Assembly: GCF_001507545.1 (NCBI RefSeq)
Contig: NZ_LQBP01000001.1
Location: 1-64,000, forward strand
Source of the DNA: Ruegeria profundi
GTDB lineage: Bacteria > Pseudomonadota > Alphaproteobacteria > Rhodobacterales > Rhodobacteraceae
DNA length: 64,000 nucleotides
Direction of reading: 5' to 3'
Shown one piece after another: positions 46,362 through 55,572 of the stretch (the first letter of the stretch is position 1; each line of letters starts with the position of its first letter). The translations under genes and the position numbers were made by a program. The notes under the pieces are model-generated. The model saw only the letters and a list, made by a program, of their open reading frames with translations. It had not been told where the DNA came from and made no database searches.

Positions 46362-46813
46362 AGCGTCTGGTCTTAGTCCTGTCGCTGATTGCTTCGCCAT
46401 TGTTCGCGGTGCAGCCGGACGAGGTACTGGATGATCCCGTATTGGAAGAAAGGGCGCGCGACCTTAGCACCGGCTTGCGCTGCCTTGTCTGCCGTAACGA
46501 AAGCATTGATGAAAGCAATGCAGACTTGGCCCGCGATCTGCGCCTATTGGTCCGTGAACGTTTGGTTGCCGGGGACACGGATGAAGAGGCAATTGCCTTC
46601 ATAGTGGATCGTTATGGCGAGTACGTACTGCTTAAGCCAACTGTCACAGGCTCGAACCTGATGCTTTGGCTGGCCGGACCGACCATGCTGCTGATCGCGG
46701 CAGTTATGGGTTGGAGCTTTCTACGAAAACGCTCACAAGTGCAGGCTGAGGGTGAGAAAGATACCCTCAGTGAGGCCGAGAAAGAGCGTTTGCGCCAAAT
46801 TCTTAAAGACTGA
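46358..46813 (+). CDS. ccmH: Cytochrome c maturation thioredoxin-like protein CcmH
   Basis: 151 residues: signal peptide (MKRLVLVLSLIASPLFA), the redox motif LRCLVCRNESI (Cys-x-x-Cys), and a C-terminal membrane helix (LMLWLAGPTMLLIAAVMGWSFL). It reduces the apocytochrome heme site for CcmF. It is the last gene of the locus; ccmI/cycH is not in the window. CcdA at 58.8 kb supplies electrons to this pathway. Confidence 0.94.
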   Translation: MKRLVLVLSLIASPLFAVQPDEVLDDPVLEERARDLSTGLRCLVCRNESIDESNADLARDLRLLVRERLVAGDTDEEAIAFIVDRYGEYVLLKPTVTGSNLMLWLAGPTMLLIAAVMGWSFLRKRSQVQAEGEKDTLSEAEKERLRQILKD

Positions 46814-46885
46814 CCCAGGGTTCATCTTTTCCTTCTTGTCTAATTGGGTCAAGGTTCGCCAAAGCTCAGATTTGGTGAGGGGTAC

Positions 46886-47662
46886 ATGGACTACGAAACG
46901 ATCCTGCTGGATATCACGGATGATTTGGCGGTTGTTACCCTGAACCGCCCCGACAAGATGAACGCGATGACGGTGCAAATGCGCGCCGAGGTTACACACG
47001 CCATGATCTACGCCGCGCGGAACGCGCGCGCGATTGTTCTGACCGGGGCAGGTGGGGCGTTTTGCTCGGGGCAGGATCTCGGCGACGCGTCCAGCACCGG
47101 CAAAGTGGATCTGGAGCGCACGCTGCGTGATGAATACGAACCCATGTTGGAAGCGATCTACAACTGTCCGGTGCCGACAATCGCGGCCGTGAACGGGGCT
47201 GCGGCGGGGGCAGGCGCAAACCTTGCGCTGTGCGCCGATGTGGTGATCGCAACCGAAAGCGCCTATTTCTTGCAGGCGTTTGCTCGGATTGGACTGTTGC
47301 CCGACGCAGGCGGCACTTGGTTCATGCCGCGCCAGATGGGGTTTGCCAAAGCCATGGGCGCGGCCTTGTTTGCCGACAAAATCAGCGCGCGTGAGGCGGA
47401 TCAATGGGGTCTGATCTGGGAGGCAGTGCCTGACGCTGAATTCGACGCCCATTGGCGCAAGCGTGCGGCGTATCTCGCGAACGGTCCGACAGCCGGATTT
47501 GGAGCGATTAAAAAGGCCATTCGCGGAACCTATGAAAAAACTCTGCCTCAGCAATTGGCGTTAGAGGCGAATTTGCAGGGCGAATGCGGGCGCAGCCGGG
47601 ACTTCGCCGAAGGTGTCGTGGCATTTATGGAGAAACGCCCCCCGAAATTCGAAGGGCGTTGA
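46886..47662 (+). CDS. Enoyl-CoA hydratase/isomerase, PaaG-like
   Basis: 258 residues of the crotonase fold. The oxyanion segments are GAFCSGQDLGD and GAAAGAGANLALCADVV, and IGLLPDAGGTW has Asp where PaaG isomerases do, rather than the Glu of typical hydratases. A likely role is isomerisation of ring 1,2-epoxyphenylacetyl-CoA or of enoyl-CoA. No other paa genes adjoin, so substrate is inferred. GAGGGG precedes the ATG at 46886. Confidence 0.8.
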   Translation: MDYETILLDITDDLAVVTLNRPDKMNAMTVQMRAEVTHAMIYAARNARAIVLTGAGGAFCSGQDLGDASSTGKVDLERTLRDEYEPMLEAIYNCPVPTIAAVNGAAAGAGANLALCADVVIATESAYFLQAFARIGLLPDAGGTWFMPRQMGFAKAMGAALFADKISAREADQWGLIWEAVPDAEFDAHWRKRAAYLANGPTAGFGAIKKAIRGTYEKTLPQQLALEANLQGECGRSRDFAEGVVAFMEKRPPKFEGR

Positions 47663-47667
47663 ACTGA

Positions 47668-48684
47668 TTACGCGCGGCGGCGGCGGCGTGAGCGTCGCTC
47701 GGGCGCGGCAGCGCTGTCACCTGTACCGTCAGAGGCGGATGTAAACGGCCCCAATGCATCGGATATCTGATCCAAAGTTGGTCTGGACCCGCGTGGAGTG
47801 CTATCAAGCGCCTCGCGCATTTTGCGCATGTGCGCGGGCATCGTTCCGCAGCACCCGCCGATAATAGTCGCCCCGGCATCGCGTGCCATCACGGCGTATT
47901 GCGCCATCAGGTCGGGTGTACCGTCATACTGAATGCTACCATCCACATATTTTGGAATGCCTGCGTTTCCTTTTGAAATTAACGGCAGGTCCGTTCCCTG
48001 AGCCACAAAGCCCAAAACCGTCCGCATGATGTCAGATGAGCCCGTGCCGCAATTCGCGCCGAAGGCCAGAGGTTTGTTCGGAAGTGTTTCGACCAAATTG
48101 GCCAGATCTGCTGAAGTTACGCCCATCATTGTACGGCCAGCGGTGTCAAAACTCATCGTTCCGCACCACGGCATATCGGCCATCGCAAACGCCTCGGTCG
48201 CAGCACGGAATTCCTCGGGCGCGCTGATGGTTTCGACCCACAGAACGTCTGCACCACCTTCTTTTAGCGCTTCGGCCTGTTCGTGGAACATCTCAACCGC
48301 ATCCGCGTGCGACAGGCTTCCGACCGGCTCCATGATTTCACCTGTAGGCCCGACCGAACCAGCAACAACGATAGTGCGACCTGCTTTGTCAGCAATTTCC
48401 CGACCAAGTTCCGCCCCGATGCGGTTTAATTCGGCCACCCGGTTCTGTGCGTCATGTAGCTTAAGACGTGCAGCCGTTCCTCCAAACGTGTTGGTCAGGA
48501 ACAAATCACTGCCCGCATCAACCCAACCCTGATACAGCGCCCGAATTTTGTCTGGCGAATCCACATTCCACAGTTCAGGCGCGTCACCCGACTGCAGCCC
48601 CACATTGAACAGATTGGTGCCCGTGGCCCCATCTGCGAGAATGACATCGTTAGTCGCAAGAAGCTGGCTGAGTGCATTTGTCAT
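47668..48684 (-). CDS. Betaine-homocysteine S-methyltransferase
   Basis: 338 residues, a zinc-dependent methyltransferase barrel with GATGTNLFNVGL, TNTFGGTAARL, FGANCGTGSSD, and IIGGCCGTMPAH, whose GGCCG and the earlier Cys hold zinc. It transfers a methyl from glycine betaine to homocysteine, giving methionine. The tail is Arg-rich (RRSRRRRRA), an uncommon ending. Such genes are usual in Roseobacter betaine catabolism. No corrinoid partner is nearby. Confidence 0.88.
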   Translation of the reverse strand: MTNALSQLLATNDVILADGATGTNLFNVGLQSGDAPELWNVDSPDKIRALYQGWVDAGSDLFLTNTFGGTAARLKLHDAQNRVAELNRIGAELGREIADKAGRTIVVAGSVGPTGEIMEPVGSLSHADAVEMFHEQAEALKEGGADVLWVETISAPEEFRAATEAFAMADMPWCGTMSFDTAGRTMMGVTSADLANLVETLPNKPLAFGANCGTGSSDIMRTVLGFVAQGTDLPLISKGNAGIPKYVDGSIQYDGTPDLMAQYAVMARDAGATIIGGCCGTMPAHMRKMREALDSTPRGSRPTLDQISDALGPFTSASDGTGDSAAAPERRSRRRRRA

Positions 48685-48728
48685 TGGGGTATTCCGAAAA
48701 AAGGCGCAAATGGCCTGTCAAAAGAAGA

Positions 48729-48757
48729 GACGCCCCGTGTCTCATGACCGGGGCGTC
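48729..48757 (-). terminator. Terminator between the DUF1476 and betaine-methyltransferase genes
   Basis: GACGCCCCG and CGGGGCGTC form a perfect 9-base stem, followed on the minus strand by TCTCTTCTTTT. It ends the DUF1476 transcript, or serves as an attenuator in the leader of the methyltransferase gene whose ATG is 45 bases further on. A second perfect repeat (CTCATGA/TCATGAG, 48775-48791) lies next to it. Confidence 0.8.
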
Positions 48758-48806
48758 AAATCAAATTCATAAATCTCATGAAGATCATGAGGTCGGTGTT
48801 AAGCCT

Positions 48807-49124
48807 TTATTCTGTCTCGCTTAAGACCTGGGATTTGGCGACGGGTAGAAGCTCAGCCATCTTGGCACGGATTTCATCAGCCGAGGACAAAGACCCAAGA
48901 TCACCCGCGACCTTGCGCACCACGTCTTCGTGGCCGGCCTCTTCAAAATCCGCAATGACGACCGTCCTGGCGTATTCTGCCGCATCATCACCGGATTTAC
49001 CCAGTTTTTCCGCGGCCCACAGGCCAAGCAGTTTGTTGCAGCGGGCCTGCGCCTTGAACTGCATCTCTTCGTCATGCGCATACTTGGCTTCAAAGGCGTT
49101 TTCGCGTTCGTCAAACGTGGTCAT
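48807..49124 (-). CDS. DUF1476 protein (F1-ATPase zeta-type inhibitor)
   Basis: 105 residues: an N-terminal helical MTTFDERENAFEAKYAHDEEM inhibitor-like segment followed by a four-helix domain (KLLGLWAAEKLG; DVVRKVAGDLG). It matches the zeta subunit that blocks reverse rotation of the F1 ATPase in Paracoccus, where the N-terminal segment is the inhibitory part. ATG at 49124 has an AGAGG site. ATP synthase genes are not in this window. Confidence 0.93.
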   Translation of the reverse strand: MTTFDERENAFEAKYAHDEEMQFKAQARCNKLLGLWAAEKLGKSGDDAAEYARTVVIADFEEAGHEDVVRKVAGDLGSLSSADEIRAKMAELLPVAKSQVLSETE

Positions 49125-49311
49125 TGGTAGGGGACCTCTTGGGTTACAACTTGTTTGGTGATGATATGACCATACGACAAGCTGTTCGCAAGTGATTTGC
49201 GCTGCATCAAAGCCCCTTGGATCAGTAAACTTGCGGGAAAGGGGGGCTTGCACTATGAGAACGCCAAAGCGGAGGGAGTCATTCCCTCTCGACAGACTGG
49301 AAGGGTCGCTA

Positions 49312-50067
49312 ATGGCGCGTCGCAAGAAAATCTATGAAGGTAAGGCCAAGATTCTGTATGAGGGTCCCGAACCCGGGACCATCGTGCAGTATTTCAAAGA
49401 TGACGCCACTGCGTTCAACGCCGAGAAAAAAGACGTGATTGATGGCAAGGGTGTTCTGAACAATCGTCTGAGCGAGTTCTTTATGACCGGTCTGGCCCAG
49501 ATCGGTGTACCAACACACTTCATTCGTCGCCTGAACATGCGCGAACAATTGGTGCGTAGCTGCGAAATCGTGCCTCTGGAAGTAATCGTGCGGAACTATG
49601 CCGCTGGTTCGATGTCTAAACGTCTGGGCGTCGACGAGGGTACGCAGCTTCCACGCCCGATTGTGGAATACTGCTACAAAGACGATGCTCTCGGCGACCC
49701 GCTGGTCTCAGAAGAGCATATCGCGGCGTTTGGTTGGGCCAGCCAGCAGGATATGGATGATATCCTGAGCCTTGCATTGCGTGTGAATGATTTCATGAGC
49801 GGCGTGATGTACTCAGTTGGCATCCGTTTGGTCGACTTCAAGATTGAAATTGGCCGCGTTTATGAAGGTGACTATCAGCGTTTGGTCGTCGCGGATGAGA
49901 TCAGCCCGGACAGTTGCCGCCTGTGGGATATCGAAACTGGTCAAAAACTCGACAAGGACGTGTTTCGCCGCGACTTGGGGAGTCTGACGGACGCCTATTC
50001 CGAGGTCGCGCGGCGTCTGGGTGTTTTGCCGAAAAGCAATGTCTCAAAGCCGACGCTGATCAACTAG
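49312..50067 (+). CDS. purC: SAICAR synthetase (phosphoribosylaminoimidazole-succinocarboxamide synthase)
   Basis: 251 residues with [13 protein letters not shown] at the N-terminus, [19 protein letters not shown] and [11 protein letters not shown], the ATP and substrate motifs of PurC. It joins aspartate to CAIR in purine synthesis. ATG at 49312 follows GGAAGGG. Other purine genes purS/purQ follow after a MarC gene. Confidence 0.97.
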   Translation: MARRKKIYEGKAKILYEGPEPGTIVQYFKDDATAFNAEKKDVIDGKGVLNNRLSEFFMTGLAQIGVPTHFIRRLNMREQLVRSCEIVPLEVIVRNYAAGSMSKRLGVDEGTQLPRPIVEYCYKDDALGDPLVSEEHIAAFGWASQQDMDDILSLALRVNDFMSGVMYSVGIRLVDFKIEIGRVYEGDYQRLVVADEISPDSCRLWDIETGQKLDKDVFRRDLGSLTDAYSEVARRLGVLPKSNVSKPTLIN

Positions 50068-50092
50068 ACCATAAACAACCGCAAATTGCTTG

Positions 50093-50129
50093 GGGCGCTG
50101 TTTTCTGCAAACGGCGCCCGTTTCTTTTG
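50093..50129 (+). terminator. Terminator of purC
   Basis: GGGCGC-T-GTTT and AAAC-G-GCGCCC form a 10-base stem broken by one T/G position, followed by GTTTCTTTT, 25 bases after the purC stop. Confidence 0.82.
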
Positions 50130-50199
50130 CCCTTGTGGTTTGACAGGGCGGTTGGACCTTCGCATTGTCAGGACAGGTGCAACTTACGGCAGTTCCAAC

Positions 50200-50862
50200 A
50201 TGGCCGAATTGTTTGATCAGGCGGTTTTTCTGAAATTTCTTGCGGCGCTACTGGCGATTTTTAATCCGCTATACGGTATTCCGATTTTCCTGAGCATGAC
50301 CAAAGGATACTCGGCCACCGAACGTAAGCGCGTTGCTTTGATCGTAACCGGGACCGTCGTGACCGTTGCTTTGATATCGGTTCTGGTCGGTGAAGAGATT
50401 CTGGCGATTTTTGGGATCGACATCCCCTCGTTCCGCATCGCCGGGGGGCTGATCATTCTTGGGGTAGGGATGACCATGTTGAACGCGTCTGATCCGCCGA
50501 AAGGGGATCAGAAAGCTGCAGAGCATGGCCATAACAAGAAGAGTAATATCGCCGTGGTGCCGTTGGCGATTCCTTTGACGATTGGTCCGGGAACCATCGC
50601 TACGACTATTGTTTTTGCGCATACGCTTTCAGACGGGGCCGAGATTGTGACCCTGGGTTCGGCAGTGCTCATAGCCTGCGCGATTGTCGGAGCGGGTTTG
50701 TTGTTCGCGGACCCGATTTCTCGGTTTCTGGGTCCGACCATGATCAATGTAATCACCCGCGTAATGGCGATCATCCTTGTCGCTGTCGCCGTTGAAATGG
50801 TGCTGACTGGTACCTTTAATGCCATCGATACGCGATATCCTGGGCTTACGGGCGGGAACTGA
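50200..50862 (+). CDS. MarC-family integral membrane protein
   Basis: 220 residues with about six membrane helices, starting FLKFLAALLAIFNPLYGIPIFLSM, with the two MarC half-motifs NPLYGIPIF and PLAIPLTIGPGTIATT, an inverted pseudo-symmetric pair. Transport substrate is unknown; an earlier link to multidrug resistance is doubtful for the family. The ATG at 50200 has only a weak ribosome binding site. Confidence 0.9.
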   Translation: MAELFDQAVFLKFLAALLAIFNPLYGIPIFLSMTKGYSATERKRVALIVTGTVVTVALISVLVGEEILAIFGIDIPSFRIAGGLIILGVGMTMLNASDPPKGDQKAAEHGHNKKSNIAVVPLAIPLTIGPGTIATTIVFAHTLSDGAEIVTLGSAVLIACAIVGAGLLFADPISRFLGPTMINVITRVMAIILVAVAVEMVLTGTFNAIDTRYPGLTGGN

Positions 50863-50977
50863 GTTCAAAAACCAGTACGATCAATGCAAGGACGAGGGTT
50901 GTCGAATGACGCTTGGCACGTTATCCCCGCGCAACGGAACGGGCCTGAATCCTTGGCCCTTAGCTGGAGTTGCAGGA

Positions 50978-51208
50978 ATGAAAGCACGGGTGCATGTGAT
51001 GCTGAAGAACGGGGTCCTCGATCCGCAGGGTGAGGCCGTGCGGCATGCATTGGGCGCAATGGGTTTTGATCAGGTCGAAGGCGTGCGCCAAGGCAAGGTG
51101 ATTGATCTTGAGCTGGCCGACGGCTCGACCGAGGCTGACATCACCGAGATGTGCGAAAAACTATTGGCCAACACGGTCATCGAGCGTTACGAGATCGAAC
51201 TGGTCTGA
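50978..51208 (+). CDS. purS: Phosphoribosylformylglycinamidine synthase subunit PurS
   Basis: 76 residues with [20 protein letters not shown], the typical PurS beta-alpha start, and [10 protein letters not shown] at the end. It bridges PurL and PurQ. Start ATG at 50978 follows AGGA; the frame is open further upstream, but that part does not resemble the family. purQ follows after 23 bases. Confidence 0.94.
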   Translation: MKARVHVMLKNGVLDPQGEAVRHALGAMGFDQVEGVRQGKVIDLELADGSTEADITEMCEKLLANTVIERYEIELV

Positions 51209-51231
51209 TCCCTTTACCCGGAGGCTCCGCA

Positions 51232-51900
51232 ATGCGCGCTGCTGTCATCGTTTTCCCAGGCTCTAACTGTGACCGGGACCTTGCCGTCGCTTTTGAACAG
51301 GCGGGCTTTGAGGTTGATATGGTTTGGCACAAGGATGCCGCGCTGCCGCAGGGCATTGATATCGTGGGGGTCCCTGGCGGGTTTTCTTACGGTGACTATC
51401 TGCGTTGCGGCGCGATTGCCGCGCAATCTCCGATCTGCAAGGCGGTTGTCGAACACACCGATCGGGGTGGTTATGCCGTAGGTATCTGTAACGGATTCCA
51501 GATCCTGACCGAGACCGGTATCCTGCCCGGTGCACTTTTGCGCAATGCAGGTTTGAAGTACATCTGCAAGACAGTAGGTCTGAAGGTTGAAACCAGCGAC
51601 AGTGCCTTTACCCAAGGCTACAATGCTGGCGACGTGTTGGGCATTCCGATTGCTCACCATGATGGAAACTATTTCGCAGATGACGGAACATTGTCCTCAC
51701 TTCGTGATCAGGACAGGATCGCTTTCACCTATACCGAGAACCCCAACGGCTCGGTTGGCGACATTGCTGGCATACTTTCCGAAAACCGTCGCGTTCTGGG
51801 TATGATGCCGCATCCCGAACGCGCAGCGGATGAGGGTCATGGCGGGACTGACGGAACGGCGTTGTTCCGCGCATTGTCGGGTGTTCTTACTCCTGCGTGA
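51232..51900 (+). CDS. purQ: Phosphoribosylformylglycinamidine synthase glutaminase subunit PurQ
   Basis: 222 residues of a class I glutamine amidotransferase: [12 protein letters not shown] start, nucleophile Cys in GICNGFQIL, and the His-Glu pair in [11 protein letters not shown]. It supplies ammonia to PurL (encoded at 30-32 kb). GGAGG precedes the ATG. Confidence 0.97.
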   Translation: MRAAVIVFPGSNCDRDLAVAFEQAGFEVDMVWHKDAALPQGIDIVGVPGGFSYGDYLRCGAIAAQSPICKAVVEHTDRGGYAVGICNGFQILTETGILPGALLRNAGLKYICKTVGLKVETSDSAFTQGYNAGDVLGIPIAHHDGNYFADDGTLSSLRDQDRIAFTYTENPNGSVGDIAGILSENRRVLGMMPHPERAADEGHGGTDGTALFRALSGVLTPA

Positions 51901-51936
51901 CTTGAGGTTACATCAATCCCCGCGTAACTTTTGGGG

Positions 51937-53715
51937 ATGAGTTCCGACGAACGCTCAGGCGGGCTTAATCTAACAAATCCTTTTCGCGGCGCACCCCTTG
52001 GGTGGCGCCTGCGCCTCGCTGTTATCGCGCTTTTGGTGGCTGCGGTGGCAACGGTGTGGATCACGAACCGGCTTTTGACGGACAGGTTTACCGAGTCGAC
52101 GCGTAACCGGGCCGAACTGCGTCTGGCCCTGTATTCGGGTAACCTTCTGAGCGAGCTGCGTAGAAATTCGATTGTGCCGCAACTTCTCGCCCGCGATCCG
52201 ACGTTGATTTCGGCGCTTCAATCCAGTGACTTTTCACTGTCGACGCAACGCCTGATATCCTTTGTCGAAGAAATCGGTGCCGCATCGTTGATGCTTTTGG
52301 ACAGGGATGGACGCTCTGTCGCGTCCACGGATCGCAACCGGTTGGGCGAGGCGCATCGAAGTTCGCCCTATTTCATTGACGCAGTACGTTCGAATGCAAC
52401 CATCTTCACGGTGATCGAGAAGGAATCGGGCGGCTACAGCTTTGTTTATTCCCGCCGCATCGACGCGAATGCCGAAATCCTTGGCGTTATTGTTGTTGAA
52501 GTCGATCTGCGCAAATTCGAACTTGCCTGGGCAGGGATTTCGGATGCGGTAATGGTGGCGGACAGTACCGGCACCATCATTTTGTCGACCGAACCTCAGT
52601 GGCGCGGCCACAAGGAAGACGAGGCGTTGTTGCGACAGCCGCCTGAAGGTGCAATTCAGCGTGCCATCCGTGCAACCACCGACTGGGCCGCGCTGCCGCC
52701 AGACGCCTATTTGCAAGGCGAGGCCGTGATGCGAATGGAAACGCGCATACCGTTCCGAGGATGGCAAATGACGTCTTTCACAACTTACGCGTCGATCCGC
52801 GAAAGGGTGAACAGCGTTCTTGCGCTCGAAATAATGGGCTTTGCGATTCTTCTGGCGCTGGCCTTCTATGCGCTTAGCCGCCGGGCGACGTTCCGGATGA
52901 CTTTGTTCCAGCGCGAGTCGGCAGAGCTTCGCGCATTGAACACCCGGCTACAGCGGGAAATTGCTGAGCGGGAGCGAGTTGAAAAGACCTTGGAAGTTGC
53001 CGAGCAGACGCTTGCGCAAAGCTCGAAACTTGCCGCCTTGGGCGAGATGTCGGCGGCTGTAAGCCACGAGTTGAATCAACCGTTGGCTGCAATGAAAACC
53101 TATCTGGCCGGAGCGCGTCTGTTGCTGCGCCGAAATCGTCCAGAAGAGGCGCTGGCCAGCTTTGGCCGTATCGACGGCTTGATTGAGCGGATGGGTGCAA
53201 TTACGCGCCAGCTTAAATCCTATGCACGCAAGGGTGCAGATGCGTTTTCCCCTGTAAACCTTGGCGAAGCGCTGGCCTCGTCACTGTCGATGATGGAGCC
53301 ACAGCTGCGTCAGCGACACGTCAAAATAACGCAGATTTTGCCGGAAGAACCTGTCATAGTGATGGGGGATCGGATGCGGATTGAACAGGTGATGGTCAAT
53401 CTCTTGCGGAATGCGCTGGACGCCACCAAATCTGTATCGGACCCGGATGTTGAGATCATACTGGCAGCGGGCGACATGGCGGTGCTGACCGTGCGCGACA
53501 ATGGCTACGGAATTGAAGATATCGAGAACCTTTTCGAGCCGTTCTACACCACCAAGCAACCCGGCGACGGGGTTGGTTTGGGTCTTGCCATTTCGTCGGG
53601 TATCGTGAACGACCACGGCGGACGGCTAACTGCACGTAACAGTCAGCAAGGCGGCGCTGTGTTCGAAATGCAGCTGCCGATACTGGGAAGCGACGGCCTC
53701 GCGGCCGCTGAGTAA
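51937..53715 (+). CDS. dctB: DctB-like sensor histidine kinase
   Basis: 592 residues: cytoplasmic N-term, membrane helix (LRLAVIALLVAAVATVWIT), a periplasmic double-PDC style sensor (residues about 50-280), a second helix (LALEIMGFAILLALAFYALS), coiled coil, HisKA with the phospho-acceptor His377 in SAAVSHELNQPLAAMKTY, and a complete HATPase (NLLRNALDA; VRDNGYGI; GDGVGLGLAIS). This layout is that of DctB, which senses C4-dicarboxylates. The transporter genes dctPQM are absent nearby. Its partner gene follows after 12 bases. Confidence 0.88.
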   Translation: MSSDERSGGLNLTNPFRGAPLGWRLRLAVIALLVAAVATVWITNRLLTDRFTESTRNRAELRLALYSGNLLSELRRNSIVPQLLARDPTLISALQSSDFSLSTQRLISFVEEIGAASLMLLDRDGRSVASTDRNRLGEAHRSSPYFIDAVRSNATIFTVIEKESGGYSFVYSRRIDANAEILGVIVVEVDLRKFELAWAGISDAVMVADSTGTIILSTEPQWRGHKEDEALLRQPPEGAIQRAIRATTDWAALPPDAYLQGEAVMRMETRIPFRGWQMTSFTTYASIRERVNSVLALEIMGFAILLALAFYALSRRATFRMTLFQRESAELRALNTRLQREIAERERVEKTLEVAEQTLAQSSKLAALGEMSAAVSHELNQPLAAMKTYLAGARLLLRRNRPEEALASFGRIDGLIERMGAITRQLKSYARKGADAFSPVNLGEALASSLSMMEPQLRQRHVKITQILPEEPVIVMGDRMRIEQVMVNLLRNALDATKSVSDPDVEIILAAGDMAVLTVRDNGYGIEDIENLFEPFYTTKQPGDGVGLGLAISSGIVNDHGGRLTARNSQQGGAVFEMQLPILGSDGLAAAE

Positions 53716-53727
53716 CGAGGATTGACT

Positions 53728-55062
53728 ATGGCACAAGCCATGAAAATCGCCATTGTGGATGACGAACAGGACATGCGCCAGTCGATCAGCCAGTGGCTGG
53801 CCTTGTCGGGATATGACACCGAAACGTTTTCAAGCGCCGAAGACGCGTTGAAAGTCTTGGGGCCGGAATACCCGGGCATCGTGATATCCGACATTAAAAT
53901 GCCGGGTATGGATGGCATTCAACTTCTGAAAAAGCTGATGGGCGCGGACAGCACTCTGCCGGTTATCATGATAACTGGGCATGGCGATGTACCGATGGCC
54001 GTGGAAGCGATGCGTGTCGGCGCATTCGACTTCCTTGAAAAGCCATTCAATCCCGATCGCATGTCGGAATTGGCGAAACGTGCCAGCAACGCGCGTCGCC
54101 TGACGCTGGACAACCGGGCGCTGCGGCGTGAACTGTCTGGCGGCACTCAGATCATGAACAAGCTGATCGGCGCCAGCCCGGTGATGGAGCGCTTGCGCGA
54201 GGATATTCTGGATTTGGGTCAGGCGGATGGTCACGTTCTGATTGATGGTGAAACGGGCACGGGTAAAACGCTGGTTGCGCATGCGCTGCACGCAGTGGGA
54301 AGCCGGGCCGGAAAGAAGTTTGTTCTGGTCTCATGCGCCGCGCTTGAGGAAGAGGCGCTTTCCAAACGGCTGTTCGGGCCGATGATGCCCGAAGATGCGC
54401 AATTGCCCGCTATCGAAGAGGCGCGCGGCGGTACCTTGGTACTGGAAGACATTGAGGCGCTCAGCGACACGCTTCAGGCGCGTTTGCTGAGTGTGATGAA
54501 TGATCAAGGTACGCCGGCAGAGACGCGTATCGTCGCTATTTCGAACCTTCAAGAGGCAGGAAAGACCAGCGAAGATGTGCTGCGCCCCGACCTGTTCTAT
54601 CGTCTCGCCGCGCTGCGCATCACTATGCCACCGCTCCGCCAGCGCGGAGAGGATATCCTGACCCTGTTCACGCGCCTCAGCGAGCAATTTGCAGAAGAAT
54701 ATGGCTGCGACGCACCGCAGGTGAGTGCTCAGGAGGCAGCGCAGCTGCTGCAGGCTCCGTGGCCAGGAAACGTGCGCCAATTGATCAACATCGCCGAACG
54801 CGCCGTACTGCAATCACGACGTGGATCAGGAACGATTGCTTCGCTGCTGATGTCAGATCATGAGGAAATGCAGCCGGTCATGACAACCGAGGGTAAGCCG
54901 CTCAAGGAATATGTCGAAGCGTTTGAGCGGATGTTGATTGATAACACCATGCGCCGTCACAAAGGCTCGATCGCTTCGGTCATGGAAGAGCTATGCCTGC
55001 CGCGGCGTACATTGAACGAGAAGATGGCAAAGTACAGCCTGCAAAGGTCGGACTACCTGTAA
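53728..55062 (+). CDS. dctD: DctD-like response regulator with degenerate sigma-54 activation domain
   Basis: 444 residues: receiver domain with phospho-Asp55 in ISDIKMPGMDG, AAA+ domain with intact Walker A GETGTGKT (174-181), and a C-terminal Fis-type helix-turn-helix. In the AAA+ domain the surface loop that normally reads GAFTGA is absent: after LFG217 the sequence is PMMPEDAQLPAIEEARGG. Walker B reads LVLEDIE (239-243), not LDEI. NtrC of Rhodobacter capsulatus also lacks GAFTGA and works with sigma-70 polymerase, so this protein may act without sigma-54. It is coupled to the DctB-like kinase. Confidence 0.88.
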   Translation: MAQAMKIAIVDDEQDMRQSISQWLALSGYDTETFSSAEDALKVLGPEYPGIVISDIKMPGMDGIQLLKKLMGADSTLPVIMITGHGDVPMAVEAMRVGAFDFLEKPFNPDRMSELAKRASNARRLTLDNRALRRELSGGTQIMNKLIGASPVMERLREDILDLGQADGHVLIDGETGTGKTLVAHALHAVGSRAGKKFVLVSCAALEEEALSKRLFGPMMPEDAQLPAIEEARGGTLVLEDIEALSDTLQARLLSVMNDQGTPAETRIVAISNLQEAGKTSEDVLRPDLFYRLAALRITMPPLRQRGEDILTLFTRLSEQFAEEYGCDAPQVSAQEAAQLLQAPWPGNVRQLINIAERAVLQSRRGSGTIASLLMSDHEEMQPVMTTEGKPLKEYVEAFERMLIDNTMRRHKGSIASVMEELCLPRRTLNEKMAKYSLQRSDYL

Positions 55063-55572
55063 GTTGAAGAGTGAAGCACTCTGCAACGCACCAGCTTATG
55101 CGCTTAAGGTAGCCGCGACATTATTAGTCGAAGGATGGGGTCGCAATGGCGTCCACGAGGTTGCCGCGCAGTTTGCCCATTGTCTTTTCCACAAGACTGC
55201 CTTTATGGTGTCGAAACGGGCAGGGCGTTTTTATGCCCTTAAGCCCCGATTTTTTTGAGTTTCGCTGCTTTGTCGCGGATGGTGATGAAACCCACGAGGT
55301 AAAGCAGACCGATTATGCCCCAGTGGGGCTGTTGAACGCCTGAGCCCGCAAACGCGGGCGAAAGGAATAAATGGGCAGGTCGCGGCATACCGCACCTGTC
55401 GGAGAAGAACCGCGATGACGCGCGCGCAACGATCGAGTGTACGGGCAGGGGGCCACAGCGCCAGACCCTGCCGCGCGCCGTCCGAAATCGCCCTGACAAG
55501 ACACCACCCCAAAAGCGCCTGTCCCCCCGGACGGGTAAGGACAACGCATTTGGCGCGGTGCACCAAGGAAAC
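55063..55572 (+). promoter_or_regulatory. Long structured leader and promoter region of rne
   Basis: These 510 bases lack a convincing gene. From about 55340 they are full of stable hairpins: GCCCGC/GCGGGC (55344-55359), a CAGGT-GCGG/CCGC-ACCTG stem (55376-55398), GGCAGGG/CCCTGCC (55444-55472) and a GTCC/GGAC stem around 55520. RNase E genes in other bacteria have long leaders by which the enzyme cuts its own mRNA. A minus-strand C-terminal-like fragment (GIIGLLYLVGFITIRDKAAKL) reads through 55250-55330 but has no start codon nearby. Confidence 0.55.

Noticed and set aside
55064..55258. Plus-strand 64-residue frame after dctD
   Set aside because: TTG start without a ribosome binding site; no family features.
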